Shown one piece after another: positions 44,877-52,878 of a DNA stretch of 64,000 nucleotides. Numbering within the stretch: the stretch's first letter is position 1; each line of letters begins with the position of its first letter. A model generated the notes under the pieces. That model had not been told where the DNA came from. It saw nothing but the letters and a program-made list of their open reading frames with translations, and did not search any database. Position numbers and translations under genes: made by a program. This DNA is from JAFGUB01 sp050305515 (lineage in GTDB: Bacteria > Campylobacterota > Campylobacteria > Campylobacterales > Sulfurimonadaceae): contig JBNLFL010000010.1 in the NCBI GenBank assembly GCA_050305515.1, positions 14,727-78,726 of the forward strand, written 5' to 3'.

Positions 44877-45260
44877 TCAGAGCGTCCCGATTCCCTTCTC
44901 TTTCAAAAACATTGCCAGCTGCGAGTCGATGTTAATAATATGGCGCCGGAATTTCTCATAGGCGTACTCATCGATATAGGAGCGGGCAAAAGCGGGGATT
45001 TTCTTTCCCTTTTCATAAAAATGAATCATTTCGCCCAGAAGATTGGCATGTTCGTCCCGATGCTCGGCGTAACCGTAGAAGGCATGCTCACGCATTATTG
45101 TCTCTTCGGACTCGAAATGCGCTTTTGTGTGGGCGATCAGGGCATCAAAACGTACCATGAAGTCCTCTTTGGATGCGGACTTTACGTCATCTAGCAGCGT
45201 TAGAGACTCCTGATGTGTGGCATCGAGTGCTGCAATCCCCAGATTGAGATTCTCTTGCAT
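44877..45260 (-). CDS. Bacteriohemerythrin
   Basis: 127 residues, one four-helix hemerythrin domain. Iron ligands are visible in order: DATHQE, HTKAHFESEE, HRDEH and the C-terminal HIINID. It binds O2 at a di-iron site in the cytoplasm; in microaerobic Campylobacterota such proteins are linked to oxygen storage or protection of iron-sulfur enzymes. AAGGAG lies four bases before the ATG. Confidence 0.94.
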   Translation of the reverse strand: MQENLNLGIAALDATHQESLTLLDDVKSASKEDFMVRFDALIAHTKAHFESEETIMREHAFYGYAEHRDEHANLLGEMIHFYEKGKKIPAFARSYIDEYAYEKFRRHIINIDSQLAMFLKEKGIGTL

Positions 45261-45352
45261 ACGGCTCCTTGAACTTTTTGCTTTTTAATGCAATTGGTAT
45301 TCTATTGTGGTCTGTTTTTGCTATCATAACAGCATCACGCAGGGAGGTTCTT

Positions 45353-46144
45353 ATGAAATTCATCATGAATATGCTGCTTTTTTTGCTGATTGTGTACTTT
45401 TTTGAAGGGTGCAACAGCAGTTCGAACAAAGTTTCGGAGGTCTCGCAAGCGGGCATTCGGACGGTTGCTATCCCGATGCGTGAGCACGGGTACAGCAATT
45501 TTGAAACCATGCTCCTAACAAGCGCGAAAGCCTATGATACGTTTGTCGCCCAGGTAGAGGCTCAGGATTTCTGGAATGATAAAAATGCTTTTTTAACGGC
45601 GTTGAATACCGCCAAGGTTGATTTTACTCATGAGAATTTGCTGCTTTACCGTATTACCGAAGGGTCCGGTTCTATTGCACTTTCTGTACAGAGTGTGCTT
45701 GTCGAAAACGGTATCGCTACCGTTACGGTCACGCGGAGCGTTCCCGAAATGGGAACCGCCGACATGGCCTATTACGCACTGGCCTACGCGCTTGATCGCA
45801 ATATCACCGCCGTTAAGGTAAACGTCGGAGATCAGAGCGAGACACTCTCCAACAGCGATACGGTGATGTGCACGATGGAGTATGCTCCCGTATGCAGCGC
45901 CAAAACGGTGCAGTGCTTTGCCGCGCCGTGTTATCCGGTACTGCAGACCTATTCCAACCGCTGCATGTCAGATGCCGATAATGCGGAATTCCGCTTTGAG
46001 GGAGAATGCCCGGACGGATCGGTTCCCGAGGGCTGCTCACAGTGGTTTGACGGCTGCAATACCTGTACAAAAGTCGGCGAACTGGCGGTATGTACGGAGA
46101 AGGCATGCGAATTTCCAACCGGGCCCATAGCATGTTTGGATTAA
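45353..46144 (+). CDS. Lipoprotein with Kazal-like cysteine-rich C-terminus
   Basis: 263 residues. The ATG at 45353 has a strong AGGGAGG five bases upstream, and the protein starts with a lipoprotein signal (FLLIVYFFEGC). Residues about 25-170 are an unrecognised domain that resembles the PrcB/protease-complex type (FWNDKNAFLTALNTAKVDF, LLLYRITEGSGSI). The C-terminal 95 residues hold 14 or so cysteines: a Kazal-like unit (CTMEYAPVCSAKT, TYSNRCMSDADNAEF) and a second knot (CSQWFDGCNTC...CTEKAC). Kazal domains inhibit serine proteases in animals and are uncommon in bacteria. Confidence 0.8.
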   Translation: MKFIMNMLLFLLIVYFFEGCNSSSNKVSEVSQAGIRTVAIPMREHGYSNFETMLLTSAKAYDTFVAQVEAQDFWNDKNAFLTALNTAKVDFTHENLLLYRITEGSGSIALSVQSVLVENGIATVTVTRSVPEMGTADMAYYALAYALDRNITAVKVNVGDQSETLSNSDTVMCTMEYAPVCSAKTVQCFAAPCYPVLQTYSNRCMSDADNAEFRFEGECPDGSVPEGCSQWFDGCNTCTKVGELAVCTEKACEFPTGPIACLD

Positions 46145-46156
46145 AGGAACGCACAG

Positions 46157-46447
46157 ATGGATAGTGTCATCATCGGTTCTATCGCTGCCATCGTGCTGCT
46201 GCTTGGCGTCATTTTCTGGATCTTCAACCAGACGCCGACCGTCGAGGGAAAGAGCAAGGTCCAGAAGCAGACCGAGATTATTGAAAATTACCGCAAACGG
46301 CTTGATGAGGCACTCGAAGGTCTCGAAGGCGATGAGCGTAACGGTAAAAAAAGTACCCTGCTGCGCGAGATCAGCGCAGAGCTCTCCCGCAATATTTTCT
46401 TCGACGATGACGAGATGCGCGCCGCCATCAAAGCGCTGGCGCAGTAG
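46157..46447 (+). CDS. Small single-helix membrane protein of unknown function
   Basis: 96 residues: one transmembrane helix (about 5-24) and a charged, helical cytoplasmic tail (KQTEIIENYRKRLDEALEGL, LLREISAELSRNIFF). I do not recognise the family. AGGA lies about nine bases before the ATG; it follows the Kazal-type lipoprotein by 12 bases and is likely co-transcribed. It overlaps the convergent GT39 gene by 20 bases. Confidence 0.7.
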   Translation: MDSVIIGSIAAIVLLLGVIFWIFNQTPTVEGKSKVQKQTEIIENYRKRLDEALEGLEGDERNGKKSTLLREISAELSRNIFFDDDEMRAAIKALAQ

Positions 46448-47828
46448 CTCCCGAAACTCGGTAAATGTAAAAGGTCTTGGTGCGGTCAAAACCGCGCGGA
46501 ACGCTCAGCGTGTCGAGCAGCGTTACGGTTTTAAACGTTTTTTTCAGCTCATCTTCCATGGGATCACGGGTGAGATAAAGACCCTTTTTCGGAGGTGTCT
46601 CATCCCGCCAGAGATCGTACTGGCTGAAGCGGCTGCGGTTGTAAATCTGGGTTTTGGGATGTCCCGGAAGGTAGTACTGCATCAGTGCCGCCGTGGTGAG
46701 ATGGTCGGCATAATAGGCGTCGCCGCTCTGATGTTTGGTATAGAGCAGGGCAATCGCCTCTTTGTTGCCGTACATACGGTCCTGAACCAGTTCCAGATGG
46801 GTTATGAGACCGTAGCGGGCGACAATCGTAAGCAGCAGTGCTATCGCCAGACCGGCCTTGAAGGTTCTGTGCAGGCCTTCCTCTTTGAAAATCAGCGCGA
46901 GCAGTACCGCGCCGCCGATATAGGCGGGTGCGGTATAGTTGAGCTCCATGCTTGAGCCCAGACTTTTATAGAAGAAAAAGAGCAGCGGTACGACAACGGA
47001 GAGCGCAACGTAAAAATAGGCACGGTTATGGAAATAGGCCTTTTTTTTGAGTAGAAAATAGAAAAGCACGGCGGTAAAGACCGGAGTGAAGACACCGAAC
47101 TGCCCTGCAAAAAATTCAAGAAAACGCCCAACATCCAGACCACCCTTGCTGCCGTGAGAGAGCTGAAACGTAAAACTGATCCAATCATGCTGATAGTTCC
47201 ACAGCAGCATCGGTATGACAATGATGGTGGCGAGACCCATGACAATGTAAGTGCGCCAGTCACGAAAGAGTGTCCTCATGCCGAGCAGGGCAAAAAGAAC
47301 TAAAAAGAGCGCAAAAAGTATGGCGCTGTATTTGCCTAGCATCATCAGCCCCAGAAAGAGCCCGAGCAGTACGAACGAACTGGTACGGTCTTCAAAGATT
47401 GCTTCGTAACCGTAATAGAGTGAAAGCGACCAGAAAAGAATGAGCGGGGCATCGGGCGTTACCAGCGTGTAGCCGGCATGTACCAGTACGACGGAAGCGT
47501 AGATAAAGAGCGCGTTGAGTGCCGTGGTTGTATCGGAGAGTTTACATGTAAGGCGGTAGATGTAAAGACCGGCGATACTCATGGCGATGACCGCACTCAG
47601 ACGCACACCCCATTCCGCGTCGCTCACAAGGTTGCTCAGCGCTATCATCCAGGCAATCAGCGGCGCGTGGTCGAAGTAGCCGCCCTGTGGGTTGAGACTC
47701 CAGACCCAGTAGTAGGCTTCATCGCCGTGCAGCGGGACGAAACCGTTATAGATGATGCTCCCGAATCCCAGAAACAGCAACAGGCTCCAGAGCGTGCGTT
47801 CCGGATAGCGGTAAAGCAGGGACGTCAT
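46428..47828 (-). CDS. Second GT39-type membrane glycosyltransferase
   Basis: 466 residues, multi-helix, with the family acidic loop GDEAYYWVWSLNPQGGYFDH and the second-loop TPDAPLIL. It shares architecture and motifs with the GT39 at 35502-36938, so the two are paralogues. A polyprenyl-phosphate sugar donor on the periplasmic side is expected. Co-translated with the upstream metallophosphoesterase (ATGA). Confidence 0.87.
   Translation of the reverse strand: MTSLLYRYPERTLWSLLLFLGFGSIIYNGFVPLHGDEAYYWVWSLNPQGGYFDHAPLIAWMIALSNLVSDAEWGVRLSAVIAMSIAGLYIYRLTCKLSDTTTALNALFIYASVVLVHAGYTLVTPDAPLILFWSLSLYYGYEAIFEDRTSSFVLLGLFLGLMMLGKYSAILFALFLVLFALLGMRTLFRDWRTYIVMGLATIIVIPMLLWNYQHDWISFTFQLSHGSKGGLDVGRFLEFFAGQFGVFTPVFTAVLFYFLLKKKAYFHNRAYFYVALSVVVPLLFFFYKSLGSSMELNYTAPAYIGGAVLLALIFKEEGLHRTFKAGLAIALLLTIVARYGLITHLELVQDRMYGNKEAIALLYTKHQSGDAYYADHLTTAALMQYYLPGHPKTQIYNRSRFSQYDLWRDETPPKKGLYLTRDPMEDELKKTFKTVTLLDTLSVPRGFDRTKTFYIYRVSGATAPAL
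47542..47551. repeat. TTACATGTAA palindrome, copy 16
   Basis: Exact copy in the second GT39 gene, read as Leu-Thr-Cys-Lys; followed by GGC. Confidence 0.9.
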
Positions 47829-49126
47829 TGCGCATCATCCTTACATGTAAGGCTCTTGTCAATGCTGTAGCTGTCACGTACGGCACCGGTTTCATCGAGG
47901 AATGTGGCTTTGAGTGTATCGGGCGTGATCTCCAGAATCGTGGAGCCGAGGGTCTGATAGGAGAATGGCATGGCCGGGTGCTTGAAGCTGGCACGGTCAC
48001 TTTTGCCCGAACAGCCTACGACGTTGTATATGGTGCCGTCGCCTGCATGGCGCGCGGGCGCTTTGCAGTAATAGTGGTCACCGTGCGAGACTTCGTGAAC
48101 TGCGGCATCGAAGTGATTGGAAGTGTCATAATGGTTGTGCATCGGCCGTGAACGCTCATAACCGTGCGAATGGCCCGAAAGCACCAGATCGACCCCGTAT
48201 TTTTCGAGAATCGGCACGATGTTCTCACGCACTTTTTTCATGCGTCCCCAGCTGTCCATGGGCTTGTCGCTTTTGTGGCTGCCGTCGGAGTAGGGCGGAT
48301 GGTGCATGACGGCGATGATCCAGGGTGTGCTAACCTGCGCGAGGTCTTTTTCGAGCCACGCGGCCATGGCGCCCCCAGCCGAGGTATCACCCTCGTGCGA
48401 ATCGAGCATGACGATGTGTACGTTGCCGCTCTCGATGGCATAAAACTGTTCGCTTCCCGAGGGGATGCCGCCCGATTCGCCCGCTTGCGGAAACTCGAAA
48501 ATATCGTAAAAAGCCCAGCGGCGCGCATCATGGTTGCCGATGACGGCCCAGGGAGTGAGTGTTTTGAGAAGTTCGGCGTAGGGTTTGAAAAGCGCTTTGT
48601 TGTACTGCTGCTGCGTTCCGCTGCGATAGGCGTTATCGCCCAGAAGCAGCCACAGATCGAGCGGCTTGCCCTCAAGATGGCGCATCATGGCCTGATAGAC
48701 GGCGTCTTGTTTGGGGCCGGCTTCGCCTGAATCACCGATAACCCAGATGCGCTGAACCGCGTCGCTTTTCGATACAAGTGTCGTAAAACGGCGGCCGCTG
48801 TTGTCGATGGTCATGGAGGGCGATGCTACTTCGTAGCGGTAGGCAGTACCGGCTTCAAGCCCTTCAAGCGCGATGTGATGATAGGAGGTGGGCTCGGGGT
48901 CGCACGCCTTCTCTGAAAGGGTTTCGATGCCGTAACGGACGCAGCCGATTTCGCTTTTGGGGCTTTGCCATTTGAAAAGCACGGAGTGGTGTGTCTGCAT
49001 CTGCATGTAAGGCTGGCGTTCGACAAAACGGTAGCTGTCGTAATAGACAACGCCAACGCGGCCGATACCATAAAGCAATGCAACAAGAATGAGGGCGGAA
49101 AGAATGCGTTTGAGGTAGGTTTTCAT
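47825..49126 (-). CDS. Exported metallophosphoesterase (purple acid phosphatase-like)
   Basis: 433 residues with an N-terminal membrane anchor or signal segment (about 7-26) and a fibronectin-like beta domain (about 40-125), then the calcineurin-like core: GDSGEAG, LLGDNAY, GNHDARRWAF, VMHHPPYSDGSH and SGHSHGYERS, which hold the di-metal ligands. The layout is that of purple acid phosphatases; the substrate is unknown. No Shine-Dalgarno; an extended -10 (TGCTACACT) ends six bases before the ATG. Its last codons include a palindrome copy. Confidence 0.9.
   Translation of the reverse strand: MKTYLKRILSALILVALLYGIGRVGVVYYDSYRFVERQPYMQMQTHHSVLFKWQSPKSEIGCVRYGIETLSEKACDPEPTSYHHIALEGLEAGTAYRYEVASPSMTIDNSGRRFTTLVSKSDAVQRIWVIGDSGEAGPKQDAVYQAMMRHLEGKPLDLWLLLGDNAYRSGTQQQYNKALFKPYAELLKTLTPWAVIGNHDARRWAFYDIFEFPQAGESGGIPSGSEQFYAIESGNVHIVMLDSHEGDTSAGGAMAAWLEKDLAQVSTPWIIAVMHHPPYSDGSHKSDKPMDSWGRMKKVRENIVPILEKYGVDLVLSGHSHGYERSRPMHNHYDTSNHFDAAVHEVSHGDHYYCKAPARHAGDGTIYNVVGCSGKSDRASFKHPAMPFSYQTLGSTILEITPDTLKATFLDETGAVRDSYSIDKSLTCKDDAQ
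47841..47850. repeat. TTACATGTAA palindrome, copy 17
   Basis: Exact copy near the end of the metallophosphoesterase gene, read as Leu-Thr-Cys-Lys; followed by GGC. Confidence 0.9.
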
Positions 49127-49132
49127 GATGCA

Positions 49133-49138
49133 AGTGTA
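49133..49138 (-). promoter_or_regulatory. Extended -10 giving a possible leaderless phosphoesterase transcript
   Basis: TGC-TACACT on the minus strand, then TGCATC and the ATG at 49126. Confidence 0.4.
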
Positions 49139-49171
49139 GCAAAAGTATCGTTACACGCACGATGCGTATTG

Positions 49172-49181
49172 TTACATGTAA
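49172..49181. repeat. TTACATGTAA palindrome, copy 18 (intergenic)
   Basis: Exact copy in the 60-base gap between the deaminase stop and the phosphoesterase start; followed by GGC. Confidence 0.9.
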
Positions 49182-49186
49182 GGCAG

Positions 49187-49768
49187 TTAAGTCTCACGGG
49201 AATTGTAGAGATGTCCTCCGTTTTTGAGATAGAACTCCAACACATCCCGTGCCGCTTCGCGTTTGAGTTCCGTGATGACTTCAATATGGCGCTCCTGCAA
49301 CGCTTCGCGCCACTGCGTTACTTTGGGCCCTTCATCAAAACCGATGGCGCGGGCATCGGCGTCGGTTGCACCGGTGACAACCCGTACCACACCCGACCAG
49401 GGAATGGCACCCAGGCACATGGCGCAGGGTTCGGTAGAGGTAACCAGCTCATGCTCCGGCAGATCCGGATTTCCGAGGTCATAACTGCCCAGAGCACGTT
49501 GCGCCAGCATCAGCGCGACCATTTCGGCATGAAGGACGGAGAGGTTTTCCGTTGTCACCAGATTCACACCGAGGGCAATAAGTCTGCCGCTATGCTTTTC
49601 AAATACGGCAGCGGCGAAAGGACCGCCGGTACCGTTGATGACATTGCGCCGCGCCGCTTCGATAACAAAGGCCATGCGTGCCTCTTTATCTTCAAGAGTA
49701 TCGATATCGGCAACATAGTTCCTGATCCACAATGGCATCTTGAAGGTTAACGTATCAGGCTGCACCAT
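49187..49768 (-). CDS. Nucleoside/guanine deaminase of the CDA fold
   Basis: 193 residues. The zinc and catalytic motif is HAEMVALMLAQ, followed by STEPCAMCLGAIPWSGV (PCxxC). The sequence looks closer to guanine deaminase/YfhC-type proteins than to TadA, because of its longer C-terminal part (GPKVTQWREALQERHIEVIT). It converts an amino-purine or -pyrimidine to the oxo form and releases ammonia. GAGG lies ten bases before the ATG. Confidence 0.85.
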   Translation of the reverse strand: MVQPDTLTFKMPLWIRNYVADIDTLEDKEARMAFVIEAARRNVINGTGGPFAAAVFEKHSGRLIALGVNLVTTENLSVLHAEMVALMLAQRALGSYDLGNPDLPEHELVTSTEPCAMCLGAIPWSGVVRVVTGATDADARAIGFDEGPKVTQWREALQERHIEVITELKREAARDVLEFYLKNGGHLYNSRET

Positions 49769-49863
49769 AAGAAACTAACCTCTTCTTTTTTCCTTCAATC
49801 ATAACACTTTTTGGAAGGAAAACGTCTTTTGAGGTTATATTTCTTTTTGTTTGCTTCAGAGGT

Positions 49864-49869
49864 TATAAT
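49864..49869 (+). promoter_or_regulatory. -10 box giving a probable leaderless PAP2 transcript
   Basis: TATAAT, then GCTGCGC and the ATG at 49877. The same arrangement (TATAATGC plus five bases plus ATG) is seen at the HI0933-family gene. Confidence 0.5.
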
Positions 49870-49876
49870 GCTGCGC

Positions 49877-50536
49877 ATGAAAAGACTTTTTGCCTCTCCT
49901 GTAACGCTGCTTTGGGCGTTTTTTGCGCTGACATCCGTCCTATTGGTTTTTTTCCCCCAGATCGATCTGTATGTTAGCGGACTTTTTTACACTGAAGGTG
50001 TCGGGTTTACCCTACGGGGATCATGGATCGAATCCGGCCTCTATGACAGTGTCCGCATCGTACTCTTCAGTGTCAACATCGGAGCGGTTCTGCTCTGGCT
50101 CTACAATCGCTTCAGCGGTCGCAACCTTCTGGACTTTAACGGAAAAAAACTGCTTTTTGCACTGCTGGTACTCGGTATCGGTTCGGGATTGATCGTTAAT
50201 GTCCTTTTTAAAGATCACTGGGGACGTGCCCGTCCGACAGATATTGTCCGATTTGGGGGCGATGACCGGTTCACTCCGGCTTTTGTCCTGAGCGATCAGG
50301 GCGGTTACTCTTTTAGCTGCGGACACGCATCGGGCGCTTTTGCGCTTGTGGCGTACGCCATGCTCGCACGACGACGGCGTCCGTTATGGATGAGCCTGAC
50401 ACTCGGATACGGATTTGCCGTAGGTCTGGCGAGGATGGTTGCCGGGGGACATTTTCTCAGCGATGTCATGGTTTCGTTTTTTGTTCTCGTCATAACAGCG
50501 AAAATGCTTCATTATTGGATGTTTGAGAGGCAGTAA
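49877..50536 (+). CDS. PAP2-family membrane phosphatase
   Basis: 219 residues, about six membrane helices. PAP2 motifs: KDHWGRARP, SFSCGHASG (serine-glycine-histidine core, with C replacing the usual P) and ARMVAGGHFLSDVM. A large periplasmic loop between helices fits LpxE/LpxF-like lipid A phosphatases or undecaprenyl diphosphate phosphatases. The start at 49877 is chosen because the TATAAT ends seven bases before it; earlier ATGs at 49811 and 49868 precede or overlap the -10 box. Confidence 0.87.
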   Translation: MKRLFASPVTLLWAFFALTSVLLVFFPQIDLYVSGLFYTEGVGFTLRGSWIESGLYDSVRIVLFSVNIGAVLLWLYNRFSGRNLLDFNGKKLLFALLVLGIGSGLIVNVLFKDHWGRARPTDIVRFGGDDRFTPAFVLSDQGGYSFSCGHASGAFALVAYAMLARRRRPLWMSLTLGYGFAVGLARMVAGGHFLSDVMVSFFVLVITAKMLHYWMFERQ

Positions 50537-50563
50537 AAGAGCTACGCTTAAATTTCTTTGTGA

Positions 50564-50572
50564 TATTATAAA
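50564..50572 (+). promoter_or_regulatory. Probable -10 region of the motA operon
   Basis: TATTATAAA about 25-30 bases before the motA ATG. AGGG lies nine bases before the ATG. A flagellar sigma-28 promoter is expected for this operon but I cannot make a confident match. Confidence 0.35.
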
Positions 50573-50596
50573 TCCAATTTTTCTGAAGGGTCGTGG

Positions 50597-51361
50597 ATGG
50601 ATTTAGGAACGGTCATTGGTCTGGTATTGATTCTGGGTCTGCTCTTTAGTGCAATGGCAATGGGGGTCGGAATCGGTCCTTACATTGACATTCCCTCCGT
50701 GCTGATCGTTTTCGGAGGTTCCCTTGGAGCATTGATGGTCTCTTTTAAAATGGAGACCATGAAGAACTTTACAAAGATCTTCATGATTGCAATCAAGCCG
50801 CCGCAGGAAGACAGGGTTGCACTCATCAAAAAACTGGTCGAGTTTGCTACATCGGCACGCCGTGACGGAATCCTCTCTCTTGAAGCTGCTGCAAATCAGG
50901 AGGAGAACGCTTTTTTGAGAAAAGGGCTCTCCATGGCGGTTGACGGCAATGAACCTGATGCCATTCGCGAATTGCTTGAAATCGAGATGGAACAGACAAG
51001 CAACCGCCATAAACTCAATGCGTCGGTTTTCAGCCAATGGTCAGGACTTGCGGGTGCGATGGGGATGATCGGAACGCTGATCGGTCTGGTTGCGATGCTG
51101 CTGAATATGGCGGATCCTTCGGCAATCGGCCCTTCCATGGCGGTTGCGTTGCTCACCACCATGTACGGAGCGATGATCGGGAATATTTTCGGAGGACCGA
51201 TTGCCAATATTTTGGGTATTCGAAATGATGAAGAGGATCTGGTCAAACAGATGATTCTTGAGGGAATCATGTCGATTCAGGCAGGGGATAACCCCAGGAC
51301 GCTCGAAGGTAAACTTCTTTCATTCCTGCCGCCGAATGAACGCGTCAGCCAGTTTGAGTAG
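50597..51361 (+). CDS. motA: Flagellar stator protein MotA (PomA-like)
   Basis: 254 residues with four transmembrane helices (about 5-25, 30-50, 150-170, 180-205). The stator core motif is GMIGTLIGLVAMLLNMADPS followed by AVALLTTMYGAMIGN, closer to PomA of sodium-driven stators than to E. coli MotA. The cytoplasmic loop carries charged residues expected to contact FliG. It forms the ion channel with MotB, whose gene follows by seven bases. Confidence 0.93.
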   Translation: MDLGTVIGLVLILGLLFSAMAMGVGIGPYIDIPSVLIVFGGSLGALMVSFKMETMKNFTKIFMIAIKPPQEDRVALIKKLVEFATSARRDGILSLEAAANQEENAFLRKGLSMAVDGNEPDAIRELLEIEMEQTSNRHKLNASVFSQWSGLAGAMGMIGTLIGLVAMLLNMADPSAIGPSMAVALLTTMYGAMIGNIFGGPIANILGIRNDEEDLVKQMILEGIMSIQAGDNPRTLEGKLLSFLPPNERVSQFE

Positions 51362-51368
51362 TCACTAG

Positions 51369-52139
51369 ATGGGTAAAAAAAAGTGTCCTGACTGTCCCGA
51401 ATGCATGCCGGCATGGCTCGCTGCGTTTGGCGACCTGATGAGTCTGCTGCTCTGTTTTTTCGTTTTGCTGCTTTCGATGTCGAGTATGGATGCCAAGAAG
51501 GTGTCTGAAGCGATCGGTTCGCTCGCCGGAGCGATGAGTGTCCTCGAAGGCGGCAGTAAAACCGAAATCTCGAAACAGCGTATTCAGGAATCTACCCCTA
51601 TCGAAGCGCAGGATGAGACCAGTGATCAGGTCAACCGGATTCAGGCCGCCATTGAAGATGCCAACGAGATGACCAAAAAAGGGCAGGGACCGGCGATTAC
51701 ACTTCAAGAGTCGCAGGAAGGTTTCGTTATCGAACTTCCGGCATCACTGCTTTTCAAAGAGGGAAGTGCCAAAATCGAGAATGAAGACGCTATTTTGTTT
51801 CTCAAACGTATGGCACTGATTGTCGATACTCTCCCAAATGATGTGGACGTCAGCGTACAGGGACATACCGACACCGGATCTCCCGGAGCAAACAGCCTCT
51901 ACAAGGATAACTGGGAGCTCTCGACGGCGCGGGCTCTGGCAGTCTTGCATGAACTTCTGATTGACGGTGTCGATCCCAAACGTGCCCACGCGGCGGGATT
52001 TGGCGAATACCGTCCCATTGCGACCAATGCCACCCCTCAGGGCCGTGCAAAAAACCGTCGCGTCGAGTTGCATTTTTATGGTACGAAGAGTGAGAATCAG
52101 GAGAAAATTGAAGGCTCCATATTAGAACAGGCCCAGTGA
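51369..52139 (+). CDS. motB: Flagellar stator protein MotB (PomB-like)
   Basis: 256 residues: a short N-terminal CPDCPEC, one transmembrane helix with the ion-binding aspartate in AFGDLMSLLLCFFVLL, a linker, and a C-terminal OmpA-like peptidoglycan-binding domain (VQGHTDTGSPG, NRRVELHFYG). The helix sequence follows the PomB rather than the MotB pattern, consistent with Na+ use, an inference. ATGA overlap with fliP. Confidence 0.95.
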   Translation: MGKKKCPDCPECMPAWLAAFGDLMSLLLCFFVLLLSMSSMDAKKVSEAIGSLAGAMSVLEGGSKTEISKQRIQESTPIEAQDETSDQVNRIQAAIEDANEMTKKGQGPAITLQESQEGFVIELPASLLFKEGSAKIENEDAILFLKRMALIVDTLPNDVDVSVQGHTDTGSPGANSLYKDNWELSTARALAVLHELLIDGVDPKRAHAAGFGEYRPIATNATPQGRAKNRRVELHFYGTKSENQEKIEGSILEQAQ

Positions 52140-52867
52140 TGCGACTGCTTTGGCTCTTGTTGTCGTTATCGGCATTGGTTTTTGCGGCAGACCCGATTCC
52201 CACAATGAATTTCCAGCTTACGGCCCCCGATTCGCCGCAGCAGCTGGTAACATCCCTGAATGTACTGATTGTTCTGACAATCCTGTTTCTGGCACCCTCG
52301 CTGGTGCTGGTCATGACGACGTTTACCCGTTTTGTCATTGTGTTCGGATTTTTGCGTCAGGCGCTGGGAACCCAGCAGGTGCCTCCGACGCAGCTGATGG
52401 TCATGCTTGCACTGATTTTGACTATTTTTGTCATGGAACCTGTCGGAAAAAAAGCGTACGAGAACGGGATTGAGCCTTACATTCAGGAAAAGATCGGTTA
52501 TGAAGAGGCCTTTGAAAAGACGGCGGAACCTTTCAAAAACTTCATGATACGCAACACGCGTGAAAAAGATCTGGCACTTTTTGTCCGGATCCGGAAAATC
52601 GAAAATCCCCAGACAATCAGCGATGTGCCGCTCACCGTCATCATTCCGGCCTTTGTCATCAGCGAGCTTAAAACGGCATTCGAGATCGGGTTTCTGCTCT
52701 TTCTACCCTTTCTGGTCATCGATATGGTCGTCGCTTCCATTTTGATGTCGATGGGTATGATGATGCTGCCGCCGGTCATGATTTCGCTGCCGTTCAAAAT
52801 TCTGGTCTTTGTTTTGGTTGATGGGTGGAACCTGCTCATCGGCAATCTGATTGCCAGTATAAAATAG
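52136..52867 (+). CDS. fliP: Flagellar export gate protein FliP
   Basis: 243 residues: a cleavable signal peptide (ending LVFAA), four transmembrane helices, and the family segments PSLVLVMTTFTRFVIVFGFL, RQALGTQQVPPTQ and MGMMMLPPVMISLPFKI. FliP forms the core of the type III export gate with FliQ and FliR, which are not in the window. Placement after motAB is unusual compared with the enterobacterial fliOPQR cluster. Confidence 0.95.
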   Translation: MMRLLWLLLSLSALVFAADPIPTMNFQLTAPDSPQQLVTSLNVLIVLTILFLAPSLVLVMTTFTRFVIVFGFLRQALGTQQVPPTQLMVMLALILTIFVMEPVGKKAYENGIEPYIQEKIGYEEAFEKTAEPFKNFMIRNTREKDLALFVRIRKIENPQTISDVPLTVIIPAFVISELKTAFEIGFLLFLPFLVIDMVVASILMSMGMMMLPPVMISLPFKILVFVLVDGWNLLIGNLIASIK

Positions 52868-52878
52868 GAGTCGATGGT

